64,000 nucleotides of DNA from G963923945 sp965199175. GTDB lineage: Bacteria; Pseudomonadota; Alphaproteobacteria; G963923945. Under the pieces are notes generated by a model. That model saw only the letters and a program-made list of their open reading frames with translations. It was not told the origin of the DNA and did no database searches. The stretch covers positions 372,001 to 436,000 of the forward strand of contig OZ240684.1 in the NCBI GenBank assembly GCA_965199175.1. Direction: 5' to 3'. The translations under genes were made by a program, and so were the position numbers. Positions 34,203 to 41,877 of the stretch are shown here, piece after piece; position 1 is the first letter of the stretch, and every line of letters begins with the position of its first letter.

Positions 34203-35231
34203 ATGTCTGACACCGTGATGGAAAAAAATTGGCGATCCCTGATCAAGCCAAGCAAACTGGATATCAAGGAAGGGGTTAATCCGGATCGTGTGGCAACAGT
34301 TGTCGCGCAACCTCTGGAGCGTGGATTTGGCCTGACTCTGGGCAATGCTTTGCGGCGCATTTTGCTCTCATCATTGCAGGGGGCGGCGGTAACCTCTCTC
34401 AAAGTCAATGGTGCTTTGCATGAGTTTACCTCGATTCCGGGGGTCCTGGAAGATATCACTGATATTGTTCTCAATATCAAAGGGCTGGCTTTACGCATGC
34501 ATGGCGATGGTCCCCGGCGTCTGGCTTTGAAGGCCAGTGGCCCCGGACCTGTTACCGCAGCAGCCATTGATACCGGTCATGATATTGAAATCCTCAATCC
34601 GGATCATCATATCTGCAGCCTGGAAGATGGGTGCCGGATTGATATGGAGCTGGAGGTTGCTCACGGGAAAGGGTATGTACCAGCCTCTCAGAATCGTCAT
34701 GAAGATTCCCCCATTGGGGTGATTCCGGTTGATTCTTTGTTCACACCGGTACGCAAGGTTTCTTATAAGGTTGAGAATGCCCGGGTTGGCCAGGTTACCG
34801 ATTATGACAAATTGTCTTTGACCCTGGAAACCAATGGTACGGTCAGTCCTGAGGATGCGGTGGCACTTTCTGCGCGCATCTTGCAGGATCAGCTTCAGCT
34901 TTTTATCAATTTTGAGGAACCGCATCCCAGCGAGACGGTAACCGAAGCCGATGATCCTGGTTTTAACCGTAATCTTCTGCGCAAAGTCGATGAGCTTGAA
35001 CTCTCGGTGCGTTCGGCAAACTGTCTGAAGAGTGATGATATTGTTTATATTGGTGATCTGGTTCAGAAAACTGAGGCTGAAATGTTGCGCACACCTAATT
35101 TCGGCCGTAAATCTTTGAATGAGATCAAGGAAGTTCTTGCAAATATGGATATTTATCTGGGTATGGAAACTCCGGGATGGCCGCCGGAAAATATCGAAGA
35201 AATGGTCAAGAAAATGGAGGAGCCTTATTAG
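34203..35231 (+). CDS. rpoA: DNA-directed RNA polymerase subunit alpha
   Basis: Assembles the polymerase core and contacts upstream DNA and activators. 342 residues. N-terminal assembly domain with LERGFGLTLGNALRRILLSS (about residues 38-57); flexible linker near 235-250; C-terminal domain with VDELELSVRSANCLKSDDI and FGRKSLNEIKEVL. The ATG at 34203 has GAGGAAA upstream. The 228-bp gap before it and the 169-bp gap after it are AT-rich with degenerate repeats. Confidence 0.99.
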   Translation: MSDTVMEKNWRSLIKPSKLDIKEGVNPDRVATVVAQPLERGFGLTLGNALRRILLSSLQGAAVTSLKVNGALHEFTSIPGVLEDITDIVLNIKGLALRMHGDGPRRLALKASGPGPVTAAAIDTGHDIEILNPDHHICSLEDGCRIDMELEVAHGKGYVPASQNRHEDSPIGVIPVDSLFTPVRKVSYKVENARVGQVTDYDKLSLTLETNGTVSPEDAVALSARILQDQLQLFINFEEPHPSETVTEADDPGFNRNLLRKVDELELSVRSANCLKSDDIVYIGDLVQKTEAEMLRTPNFGRKSLNEIKEVLANMDIYLGMETPGWPPENIEEMVKKMEEPY

Positions 35232-35400
35232 ACCTGTGGCTCCCCGAAAATGGTATTTTGAGAAAAAATTATTTCTCAAAAACGATGCTGTTAAACAATA
35301 ATATTGCTAAAAAATGATATTATTAAAAAACAGCACTATTAAAAAAAACAGTACGTCTAAAAAGTATCCTGTTGAAAGAAAGTAACAAGAGGGCAACGCA

Positions 35401-35853
35401 ATGCGGCATGGGTTAAGTGGGCGCAAGCTGAACCGGACCAGTAGCCACCGTCAGGCAATGCTTGGCAATATGGCCGGGTCGTTGATTGTGCATGAGCAAA
35501 TCAAAACGACCTTGCCGAAGGCAAAAGAGATCAGGCCGTTTGTTGAGAAACTGGTTACGTTGGGTAAGCGTGGAGGTCTTCATAACCGTCGACGGGCTTT
35601 GGCGGTGTTATCCGATAAGACCATCGTTTCTAAATTATTCACGGTGATCGGGCCTCGATATGCCCGGCGTTCGGGCGGATATCTCCGGATTATCAAAGCC
35701 GGTTTCCGTTATGGGGATGATGCCCCGATGGCTGTTATCGAATTTATCGATCGTGATGTTGAGGCTAAGGGTAAAGCCGATAAAGAACGTCTGGAAAAAG
35801 CAAGCCAGAATTCCGACCAGGAAGAAGCACAACAATCTTTGGAAAAACAATAA
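35401..35853 (+). CDS. rplQ: 50S ribosomal protein L17
   Basis: Tunnel-exit-side protein. 150 residues: MRHGLSGRKLNRTSSHRQAM, GSLIVHEQIKTTLPKAKEIR and AGFRYGDDAPMAVIEFIDRD. The last 30 residues are a Lys/Glu/Gln-rich tail. AAGAGGG precedes the ATG. Last gene of the ribosomal block. The next 247 bp have no gene or clear terminator. Confidence 0.97.
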   Translation: MRHGLSGRKLNRTSSHRQAMLGNMAGSLIVHEQIKTTLPKAKEIRPFVEKLVTLGKRGGLHNRRRALAVLSDKTIVSKLFTVIGPRYARRSGGYLRIIKAGFRYGDDAPMAVIEFIDRDVEAKGKADKERLEKASQNSDQEEAQQSLEKQ

Positions 35854-36100
35854 ACACTCAGTTTTGGGGCTGCCAGATCTTGGTTTGGCGTGGTTTTGCC
35901 CCTGGTCTGTCTGTGCCCTTGATGCCTGACGATGCTGTGATCTGTGGCTTTGTTGTTGCCTCAGTTATTCTGGTGATCGGCTTTGTGGGTTTGCCGGGGT
36001 TTGTGATTTTATTTTTCCGGCAACCGGATCAATCTGATTGATTTTCCCATTGACGGGCTGCATTGGTAACAGTCAAGGCGACTGATGATATGTGGTTTTG

Positions 36101-37492
36101 ATGACTGATTTACCCATCCAGAGTTTATTTCAGGATCAGGTCCCGCGGCCATTGGCGGATCGGTTGCGTCCGACCCGGTTATCGGAGATTGTTGGCCAGG
36201 ATCATGTCCTGGCTTGTGATGCGCCGTTGGGTCGCATGGTTGCCGAAGGCCGTCTGGCTTCGCTTATTTTGTGGGGTCCGCCGGGTGTGGGCAAGACGAC
36301 CATTGCCCGTCTTTTCGCCGGGGTTGGAGATCTGGAATTTGTCTCTTTGTCAGCGGTATTTTCGGGGGTTTCTGATTTACGTAAGGTTTTCGATGCTGCA
36401 TCCCAAAGACGTAGCATGGGTCGGGGGACTTTATTATTCATTGACGAAATCCATCGCTTTAATCGTGCGCAGCAGGATGGCTTTCTTCCCCATGTTGAAT
36501 CCGGTTTGGTGACGTTGGTTGGGGCGACTACTGAGAATCCCTCTTTTGAACTTAATCCGGCTTTGTTATCGCGTTGCCAGGTTTTTGTTTTACGGCGCCT
36601 TGATGATGCGGCTCTGGAGGTTTTGCTCAATCGGGTCGAGACTGTGATCGGGCGTCCTCTTCCCTTAACCGGTCAGGCCCGGGCGGCTCTGCGTGCTTTG
36701 GCTGATGGTGATGGGCGTTATTTGCTCAATCTGACCGAGGAATTATATGCGCATGCGACCGATGATTCGCCTCTTAATTGTGAGGAATTATCGCGGGTTT
36801 TGCAACGCCGCTCACCGCTTTATGATAAGGGCCAGGACAATCATTACAATCTTATCAGTGCTTTTCACAAGAGTTTGCGTGGTTCTGATCCTGATGCGGC
36901 TTTGTATTGGCTGGCGCGTATGCTGGCTGGCGGTGAGGATCCGGGATATGTGGCTCGTCGTATGGTTCGGTTTGCCTCTGAGGATATTGGCCTGGCGGCT
37001 CCTCAGGCACTTTCTCAGGCATTGTCGGCCTGGGAGGCTTTTGAACGGCTCGGTTCTCCGGAAGGTGATTTAGCTTTGGCTCAGGCAGCACTGTATCTTG
37101 CAACTGCCCCCAAATCCAATGCCGCTTACCGGGCATTGCAGGCAGCTCAAAAAACCGCTGACAAGAGTGGTTCCCTGGCCCCGCCGCTTCATATCCGCAA
37201 TGCTCCGACCCGGTTGATGAAGGATTTAGAATATGGCCGTGATTATATGTATGATCATGAGACGCCTCAGGGATTTTCCGGCCAGAATTATTTCCCTGAA
37301 GAGATGTCTCGCCCGACATTTTACACTCCTAAGGAAAGCGGTTTTGAGGTTGAAATTAAAAAACGCCTGGCGCATTGGACGGCATTACGCCAAACCATAG
37401 AACAGGAACAGAAACACAAACCAAAACACAAACCGGAACAGAAGAAAAGGCAGAAAGAACCCAATCCAGTCGATAGCGGCGACCAGGATTGA
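36101..37492 (+). CDS. rarA: Replication-associated recombination protein RarA
   Basis: AAA+ ATPase (MgsA/WRNIP1 family) that acts at stalled replication forks. 463 residues. Walker A GPPGVGKTT and Walker B LLFIDEIHRFN in the N-terminal half, sensor 1 GATTENPSFELNPALLSRC, then the tetramerisation region including LYDKGQDNHYNLISAFHKSL and YWLARMLAGGEDPGYVARRM. The C-terminus ends in a repetitive Lys/His/Pro/Gln tail (KHKPKHKPEQKKRQK), encoded partly by a 12-bp duplication. The ATG at 36101 lacks a clear SD; an in-frame ATG or GTG slightly upstream is possible. Confidence 0.95.
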   Translation: MTDLPIQSLFQDQVPRPLADRLRPTRLSEIVGQDHVLACDAPLGRMVAEGRLASLILWGPPGVGKTTIARLFAGVGDLEFVSLSAVFSGVSDLRKVFDAASQRRSMGRGTLLFIDEIHRFNRAQQDGFLPHVESGLVTLVGATTENPSFELNPALLSRCQVFVLRRLDDAALEVLLNRVETVIGRPLPLTGQARAALRALADGDGRYLLNLTEELYAHATDDSPLNCEELSRVLQRRSPLYDKGQDNHYNLISAFHKSLRGSDPDAALYWLARMLAGGEDPGYVARRMVRFASEDIGLAAPQALSQALSAWEAFERLGSPEGDLALAQAALYLATAPKSNAAYRALQAAQKTADKSGSLAPPLHIRNAPTRLMKDLEYGRDYMYDHETPQGFSGQNYFPEEMSRPTFYTPKESGFEVEIKKRLAHWTALRQTIEQEQKHKPKHKPEQKKRQKEPNPVDSGDQD

Positions 37493-37742
37493 TAAGGCTC
37501 CGGAGGAGGGTGATATCGGGTCACGATCACCTTCTCAATGAGGGGTACTCATGGCCTGTGGTGTTTTTGCCGGTTTGCATATTGCTGACGTTTTTTTACT
37601 CTTCCGGGTTGCTATCCCATACATTCCCGGAACGCCCCGGCCTTGGTTGGGGTGTTCTTTTCTTTTATTCTGAGTGTCCAGGCTCCCTTGTATTGGGATG
37701 ATATCTGGGTGAAAGTCAGCGATATCAGGGGGGGAGCGCGTG

Positions 37743-38120
37743 ATGAAAGTATTATTGGGAATTGCTGCAGGTGGGGCGGTTGGTGCGGTTTTGCGCTATC
37801 TGGTGATGTCCTGGGTCAGCCGGATCTGGGGTCATGAGTTTCCAATCGCAACCTTGTTGGTGAATGTTCTGGGCTGTTTCATTCTCGGCATCCTGGTGGA
37901 AATGATGGCTTTGCGCTGGCCGTTGGGGGATGTGATGCGGGCTTTTCTTGTGGTTGGGATTATGGGGGGCTTCACGACATTTTCTGCTTTCTCGCTTGAT
38001 GTTGTTGTGTTGGCTGAGCGTGGTCAAATGATGGCTGCTTTTGGCTATATTATGGCTTCGGTTGTGCTGGCTGTGGGTGGGTTTTGGCTTGGCTTAGCGC
38101 TGATGCGGTCGGTTTTATGA
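37743..38120 (+). CDS. crcB: Fluoride ion channel CrcB (Fluc)
   Basis: Small dual-topology membrane channel that releases toxic fluoride. 125 residues, four membrane spans. NVLGCFILG (span 2) and GGFTTFSAFSLD (span 3, with the phenylalanine box) are the family hallmarks. Start at the ATG at 37743 with GGGGGGAGCG upstream; an in-frame GTG directly before it is an alternative. No convincing fluoride riboswitch is seen in the 250 bp upstream. Its stop overlaps a mini-ORF that leads into the next gene. Confidence 0.95.
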   Translation: MKVLLGIAAGGAVGAVLRYLVMSWVSRIWGHEFPIATLLVNVLGCFILGILVEMMALRWPLGDVMRAFLVVGIMGGFTTFSAFSLDVVVLAERGQMMAAFGYIMASVVLAVGGFWLGLALMRSVL

Positions 38121-38155
38121 TGCGGATTGACCATTTGCGTTATCTGATCATCTGA
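38120..38155 (+). other. Eleven-codon mini-ORF linking crcB to the next gene
   Basis: The crcB stop overlaps an ATG (38120) that opens MRIDHLRYLII, and its own stop TGA (38153-38155) overlaps the ATG of the 2H-like gene, giving TGATG at both ends. It could pass ribosomes from crcB to the next gene, or be the shifted remnant of that gene's original start. Confidence 0.35.
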
Positions 38156-38763
38156 TGTCGTATTTTGGAATTGTCGAATTTGAACCGGGTCCCTTGCTTG
38201 ATTGTCTCAACAGCATCATTTTTTTTGCTCATCCGGATGAAAAGCGTCCTGCTCATCTGACCATGCGCGGGCCGGTCATGCGCAGGCCGGTTGATAAAGA
38301 TAATGCTCAGTTGATCAAAAAAGCGCAGACGGATTTACCCGGGACCATGCTGAAGATATTTGCTATCGGAGATTTTTTTACCCAGGGCAGGCAGACGGTT
38401 TATTTCCATTGCGGTAGTGAACGGATTGAAGATTTTTGGCATAAACCTCATTTTCCTCGTCCTGTACCCCATGTCACATTATATGATGGTTCTGACGAAA
38501 AATTTGCCCGCGAACTCTGTCATCGCCTGAGGGGGCACAGAATGATTTTTCAAATTGCGATCAAGGACTTCCGGATGATCAAAACCGTTCCCGGCCAAAA
38601 ACAGTTCAGCCTGATTTATGATCTCAATCCTGTATTTATGTCTGATATTCTGGGAAAAGAGGTTAATATAGAATCGGTACGGCATCTGAGTAATGTCCGG
38701 CGTCTCGATGCTATTGATCAGTTTTGTCGATGGCTTAAGAATTGGTGTCGCAGCCACAAATAG
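38155..38763 (+). CDS. 2H phosphoesterase-like protein (2'-5' RNA ligase superfamily), unassigned
   Basis: 202 residues, no signal peptide or membrane span. Two HxT motifs in similar strand-like settings, AHLTMRGP (His34) and PHVTLYDG (His106), match the paired histidines of 2H phosphoesterases, which hydrolyse cyclic phosphodiesters or act on RNA ends. The spacing of about 72 residues fits the fold. The rest (QTVYFHCGSERIEDFW, FSLIYDLNPVF) I do not recognise. It sits between crcB and a pseudouridine synthase and likely shares their transcript. The call rests on the two motifs only. Confidence 0.6.
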   Translation: MSYFGIVEFEPGPLLDCLNSIIFFAHPDEKRPAHLTMRGPVMRRPVDKDNAQLIKKAQTDLPGTMLKIFAIGDFFTQGRQTVYFHCGSERIEDFWHKPHFPRPVPHVTLYDGSDEKFARELCHRLRGHRMIFQIAIKDFRMIKTVPGQKQFSLIYDLNPVFMSDILGKEVNIESVRHLSNVRRLDAIDQFCRWLKNWCRSHK

Positions 38764-38817
38764 CCTGATTGCTGTGATCGTGATGGATGGCTCAGGACCA
38801 AAAGATGAGGATGGGTA

Positions 38818-39846
38818 TTGAAAAAATCCCTTTCAACCAATCCCGACGTATCCGGGAAGGGCGTGCGTGGTTATGCAGTGCGTGCTGATGATGCGGGAAT
38901 CAGGTTGGATCGCTGGTTCAAACGTCATCATCCGGGGTTGCCGCATGCTCTTTTAGCCAGGCTGGCCCGGACGGGTCGCCTTCGGGTGGATGGCAAGCGG
39001 ATTAAACTCGGTGATCCCATTCAGGCAGGCCAGGTTATTTCGTTGCCAATTCTGGCCGGGTCACAGCCTGTCCGGCCACGCTCAATTTTTCTGTGTGAGA
39101 ATGAAGAAAAACGTCTGCATGACTGGGTTATTTATCGTGATGACGCCGTTCTGGCGCTGAATAAGCCCTCTGGTTTGGCCACGCAAGGGGGGAGTAAAAT
39201 GACCCGCCATCTTGATGGTTGGCTGGATGCTTTACGTTTTGGTGCTCAGGAACGGCCCCGCTTGGTCCATCGTCTGGATCGGGATACCTCTGGTGTTGTG
39301 CTGATTGGTCGTACAGCATCGGCGGCAGCGGCTCTGGCCAAAGCATTTCGCAGCCGTGTCGCACGTAAGCTCTATTGGGCCCTGACTTGTCGGCCGCCAC
39401 AACCGTCTTCGGGACGAATTGATCTTTCCTTGAAAAAATGCGGTCAACCAGGCCGACAGAAGATGGTCGCCGGGCAGGGCGGACGGCGGGCTGTGACGAT
39501 GTACCGAACCGTTGAGACCATTTCCGGATGCGTTGCCTGGCTGGCCCTTGAGCCTTTGACTGGTCGCACGCATCAATTACGGGTTCATTGCGCTGAGCAG
39601 GGTTTCCCGATTCAAGGAGATCAAAAATATGGCGACCAGTCTCTGTTTCTTAGAGGATCGATTGCCGCCCGGCTGCATCTGCATGCCCGTGCGATTATGC
39701 TGCCTCATCCCGATGGGGGCATGTTACGTATTCATGCTCCTTTAAGCGGCCATATGGCAGCCAGTTGGCAGATATTTGGATTTGATCCCGAAACGGCTCC
39801 TGGCGATTTTCTTGATGATTTTGATCCAGGCAGCGCAAAAATATGA
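38818..39846 (+). CDS. RluA-family 23S rRNA pseudouridine synthase (RluC-like)
   Basis: 342 residues. N-terminal S4 domain (IRLDRWFKRHHPGLPHALLA, then GRLRVDGKRIKLGDPIQAGQ) followed by the catalytic domain with HRLDRDTSGVVL, whose first Asp is the catalytic residue, and PLTGRTHQLRVHC. It isomerises uridines in 23S rRNA. RluC is the likeliest subtype from the rarA-crcB neighbourhood, which is common in alphaproteobacteria, but RluD-like activity cannot be excluded. Starts at a TTG (38818) with GAGGATGGG upstream. Confidence 0.92.
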   Translation: MKKSLSTNPDVSGKGVRGYAVRADDAGIRLDRWFKRHHPGLPHALLARLARTGRLRVDGKRIKLGDPIQAGQVISLPILAGSQPVRPRSIFLCENEEKRLHDWVIYRDDAVLALNKPSGLATQGGSKMTRHLDGWLDALRFGAQERPRLVHRLDRDTSGVVLIGRTASAAAALAKAFRSRVARKLYWALTCRPPQPSSGRIDLSLKKCGQPGRQKMVAGQGGRRAVTMYRTVETISGCVAWLALEPLTGRTHQLRVHCAEQGFPIQGDQKYGDQSLFLRGSIAARLHLHARAIMLPHPDGGMLRIHAPLSGHMAASWQIFGFDPETAPGDFLDDFDPGSAKI

Positions 39847-39880
39847 CCACAAAATCACTGATGATCAGCCTGTTTCACTG

Positions 39881-41272
39881 TTATTGAGTTTTTCTTAGCC
39901 TCTGTTTTTTTTGATGAAGACAGGAGAGATATCCGGGACCCGGTATTGATTGATTGGCGAGCTCTGTTAGTGCGCGTTTGAATAGATTGGTCTTATCAAG
40001 CATGCGGGTTATGCCTGCCCGTATGGTAATTTCTGCCGGATTTCTGGCTGAGGCCCAGCGATCAAGGCCCCGGCTGGCCTGGGATCGTATCCATATATCG
40101 GTTTTGCGCTGACGGGCATAATCAGCCAGAGCGTGGCTGGCCCCGGTATCCCGGGAGCCAAGGTCGCGGGCATTCTCAAGGCAGGCTGTGAGAATCTGAA
40201 TATCAGCAAGGCTGAGATTGAGCCCCTGGGCACCGGTTGGTGGTAATACATGGGCTGATTCACCGGCCAGAACAAAGCGCGGCCCGGTTAGCCGGGAGAC
40301 TAAAAAAGGCCGGATGGGGTAGAGACGGCGTGAGCCAATGCGGGCTGTTGCGCCGATTTTTTCTTTGGCAATGGCATGCAAGGCGGCCAAAAAAACCTCC
40401 GGGTCGGCTTCCAGCAAGTGGCGGGCTTTGCCGGGTTGATTGACCCAGACCAGAGCCAGACGGTGCCGGAGCGTTCCGCCAGACTGAACCGGAGGAAGCG
40501 GCGTCAAGGTGAGGGGACCCTCTTCGAGATGAAATTCTGTGCAGGTTTTATGACCAGATGACGGTGTCTGATCAACCACACAGACGATCGCTGCTTTTTC
40601 GACACCCTTTGGGTCAGGAGCAATGCCGGCAATATGGCGGGCTGCTGATTGGCGACCATCAGCAGCAACAATCAAGCCTGCGGTGATGACCTTACCGTTT
40701 ACAAAGATAGCTTTTGCGGCGGTTTTTTCGATCACAAAATCAGTCAGGATATGCTGATCAAACAGATCTGAGTGACTGGATTGGGCAACTTTTTTTCGCA
40801 AGGCTGTGATTAAATCCCCATGGGCAATGTTATGAGCCAGGCTATTACGTACCAGGTTATTACGTATACGTATTCGGTTTTTATCAGTTGGTGATACGTA
40901 AGTGGTCGATGCGTTTGAGAAAAGCGGGGCATCAAATCGCATCCGGGAGAGGTTTTCCCCCCAGGTATTGCAGGCGACAATATCAAGAGTCTCAATGGGT
41001 GCGGCTCGTTTGGCGATATCTTTCCAGACCCCAAGCTTTTCAAGAAAATCGAGACTATTGGGGAGCAATGCGGTACTGCGTCCGTCATTGGGGGTATGGC
41101 GGCGCGCAGCACCAGAAGCCCTGTCTTTGCTCTTGTGCAGATGTGATCCGGCATCTGCCAGAGCAACCCTGAAACCGGCTTGTCCTAAGGCAAGGGTGGC
41201 AGTCAACCCACATGCGCCACCACCAATAATCAGGATATCGTACTCACATTCTGGCTTGGTTGAACGTTTCAT
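39881..41272 (-). CDS. UbiH/UbiF-family FAD-dependent hydroxylase (ubiquinone biosynthesis)
   Basis: 463 residues. GGGACG (17-22) binds the FAD ADP moiety, ADGRQS (204-209) fits the second FAD motif, and GESAHVLPPTGAQGLNLSLAD-type residues (337-357) form the third. These enzymes hydroxylate the ubiquinone ring; which position this one acts on cannot be told. Compared with relatives, where a short turn leads into NIAHGDL, residues 124-147 form an added Asn/Arg-rich insert. Part of it is a repeat (RNNLV, RNSLA) encoded by a 15-bp tandem duplication at 40837-40866. Convergent with the pseudouridine synthase gene, 34 bp apart. Confidence 0.9.
   Translation of the reverse strand: MKRSTKPECEYDILIIGGGACGLTATLALGQAGFRVALADAGSHLHKSKDRASGAARRHTPNDGRSTALLPNSLDFLEKLGVWKDIAKRAAPIETLDIVACNTWGENLSRMRFDAPLFSNASTTYVSPTDKNRIRIRNNLVRNSLAHNIAHGDLITALRKKVAQSSHSDLFDQHILTDFVIEKTAAKAIFVNGKVITAGLIVAADGRQSAARHIAGIAPDPKGVEKAAIVCVVDQTPSSGHKTCTEFHLEEGPLTLTPLPPVQSGGTLRHRLALVWVNQPGKARHLLEADPEVFLAALHAIAKEKIGATARIGSRRLYPIRPFLVSRLTGPRFVLAGESAHVLPPTGAQGLNLSLADIQILTACLENARDLGSRDTGASHALADYARQRKTDIWIRSQASRGLDRWASARNPAEITIRAGITRMLDKTNLFKRALTELANQSIPGPGYLSCLHQKKQRLRKTQ
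40837..40866. repeat. 15-bp in-frame tandem duplication inside the ubiquinone hydroxylase gene
   Basis: CCAGGCTATTACGTA at 40837-40851 is followed by CCAGGTTATTACGTA at 40852-40866, one mismatch. On the coding strand this gives RNNLV then RNSLA, within a segment that looks inserted relative to the family. Confidence 0.85.
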
Positions 41273-41465
41273 TTTCGTTGTATCGGGATGGCGATTATGT
41301 GCCGGATGATCGTCAATTTTGCCGATTGATCTCAGAGGCTATTTTTTTTCAATGGCTCTTTTTCAATGGTTACTTTTTTCTCAGTGCCCAGGCTCAAGAG
41401 ATGCTTATCGTGATTTTGTGATATGTTTCTTTTATGTCAAGCCTGATTTCAGGCTTTCCTGTGGC

Positions 41466-41494
41466 TTGACTTGATCAATGGCTCGGCGTACACC
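41466..41494 (+). promoter_or_regulatory. Candidate promoter for tRNA-Asp
   Basis: TTGACT at 41466-41471, a 17-bp spacer, then TACACC at 41489-41494. A start point near 41501 would lie just ahead of the tRNA 5' end at 41510. The -10 box is weak. Confidence 0.35.
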
Positions 41495-41509
41495 GGCCCT
41501 TGTAAAAGC

Positions 41510-41586
41510 GGGGGTGTAGCTCAGCTGGTTAGAGCGCTGGCCTGTCACGCCAGAGGCCGCGGGTTCGAGTCCCGTCACTCCCGCCA
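41510..41586 (+). tRNA. tRNA-Asp (anticodon GUC)
   Basis: 77 nt with encoded CCA (41584-41586). The acceptor GGGGGTG (41510-41516) pairs with CACTCCC (41576-41582), with one G-T pair. Anticodon stem CTGGC/GCCAG with GTC in the loop; T-loop TTCGAGT. An inverted repeat CAACTTAT/ATAAGTTG (41589-41596 with 41614-41621) follows directly and may help 3' processing or termination. Confidence 0.97.
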
Positions 41587-41830
41587 TTCAACTTATTGAA
41601 ATAACTGAACTTTATAAGTTGTTGGTGGCTGGGTTCTGTGCCGGCCACCGCAAACAAAGATAAGCTGCCGGGTAGTCCCTGATTATCCTTTGGTTGTGAT
41701 GCCGGTTGTTGTGACGCCTTGGGATCGACAGGCGTTTTTCTGATCAGGTTCCGGCCATTGATGTCTCAACCATTCTGATATTCATCAAGCTGTCAGCGAA
41801 TTGTAAAAATTTCACCACAATTTTCCCGTA

Positions 41831-41845
41831 ACAGGTAATACCTGT
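41831..41845. promoter_or_regulatory. 15-bp inverted repeat upstream of the beta-helix gene, possible operator
   Basis: ACAGGTAATACCTGT: two perfect 7-bp arms around one central base, 33 bp upstream of the start codon of the secreted protein gene. The size suits a dimeric repressor; no regulator is identified. Confidence 0.35.
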
Positions 41846-41877
41846 CCCATTGATCCAACTTATTGGAGATGTCCCCC

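Noticed and set aside
37493..37742. Possible fluoride riboswitch upstream of crcB (GGTGAT ... ATCACC hairpin near 37517-37540)
   Set aside because: The sequence forms a simple hairpin but lacks the conserved GGNGATGG-to-CNCC helix and the downstream TGATG-CTCCTAC pseudoknot strand of the crcB motif.
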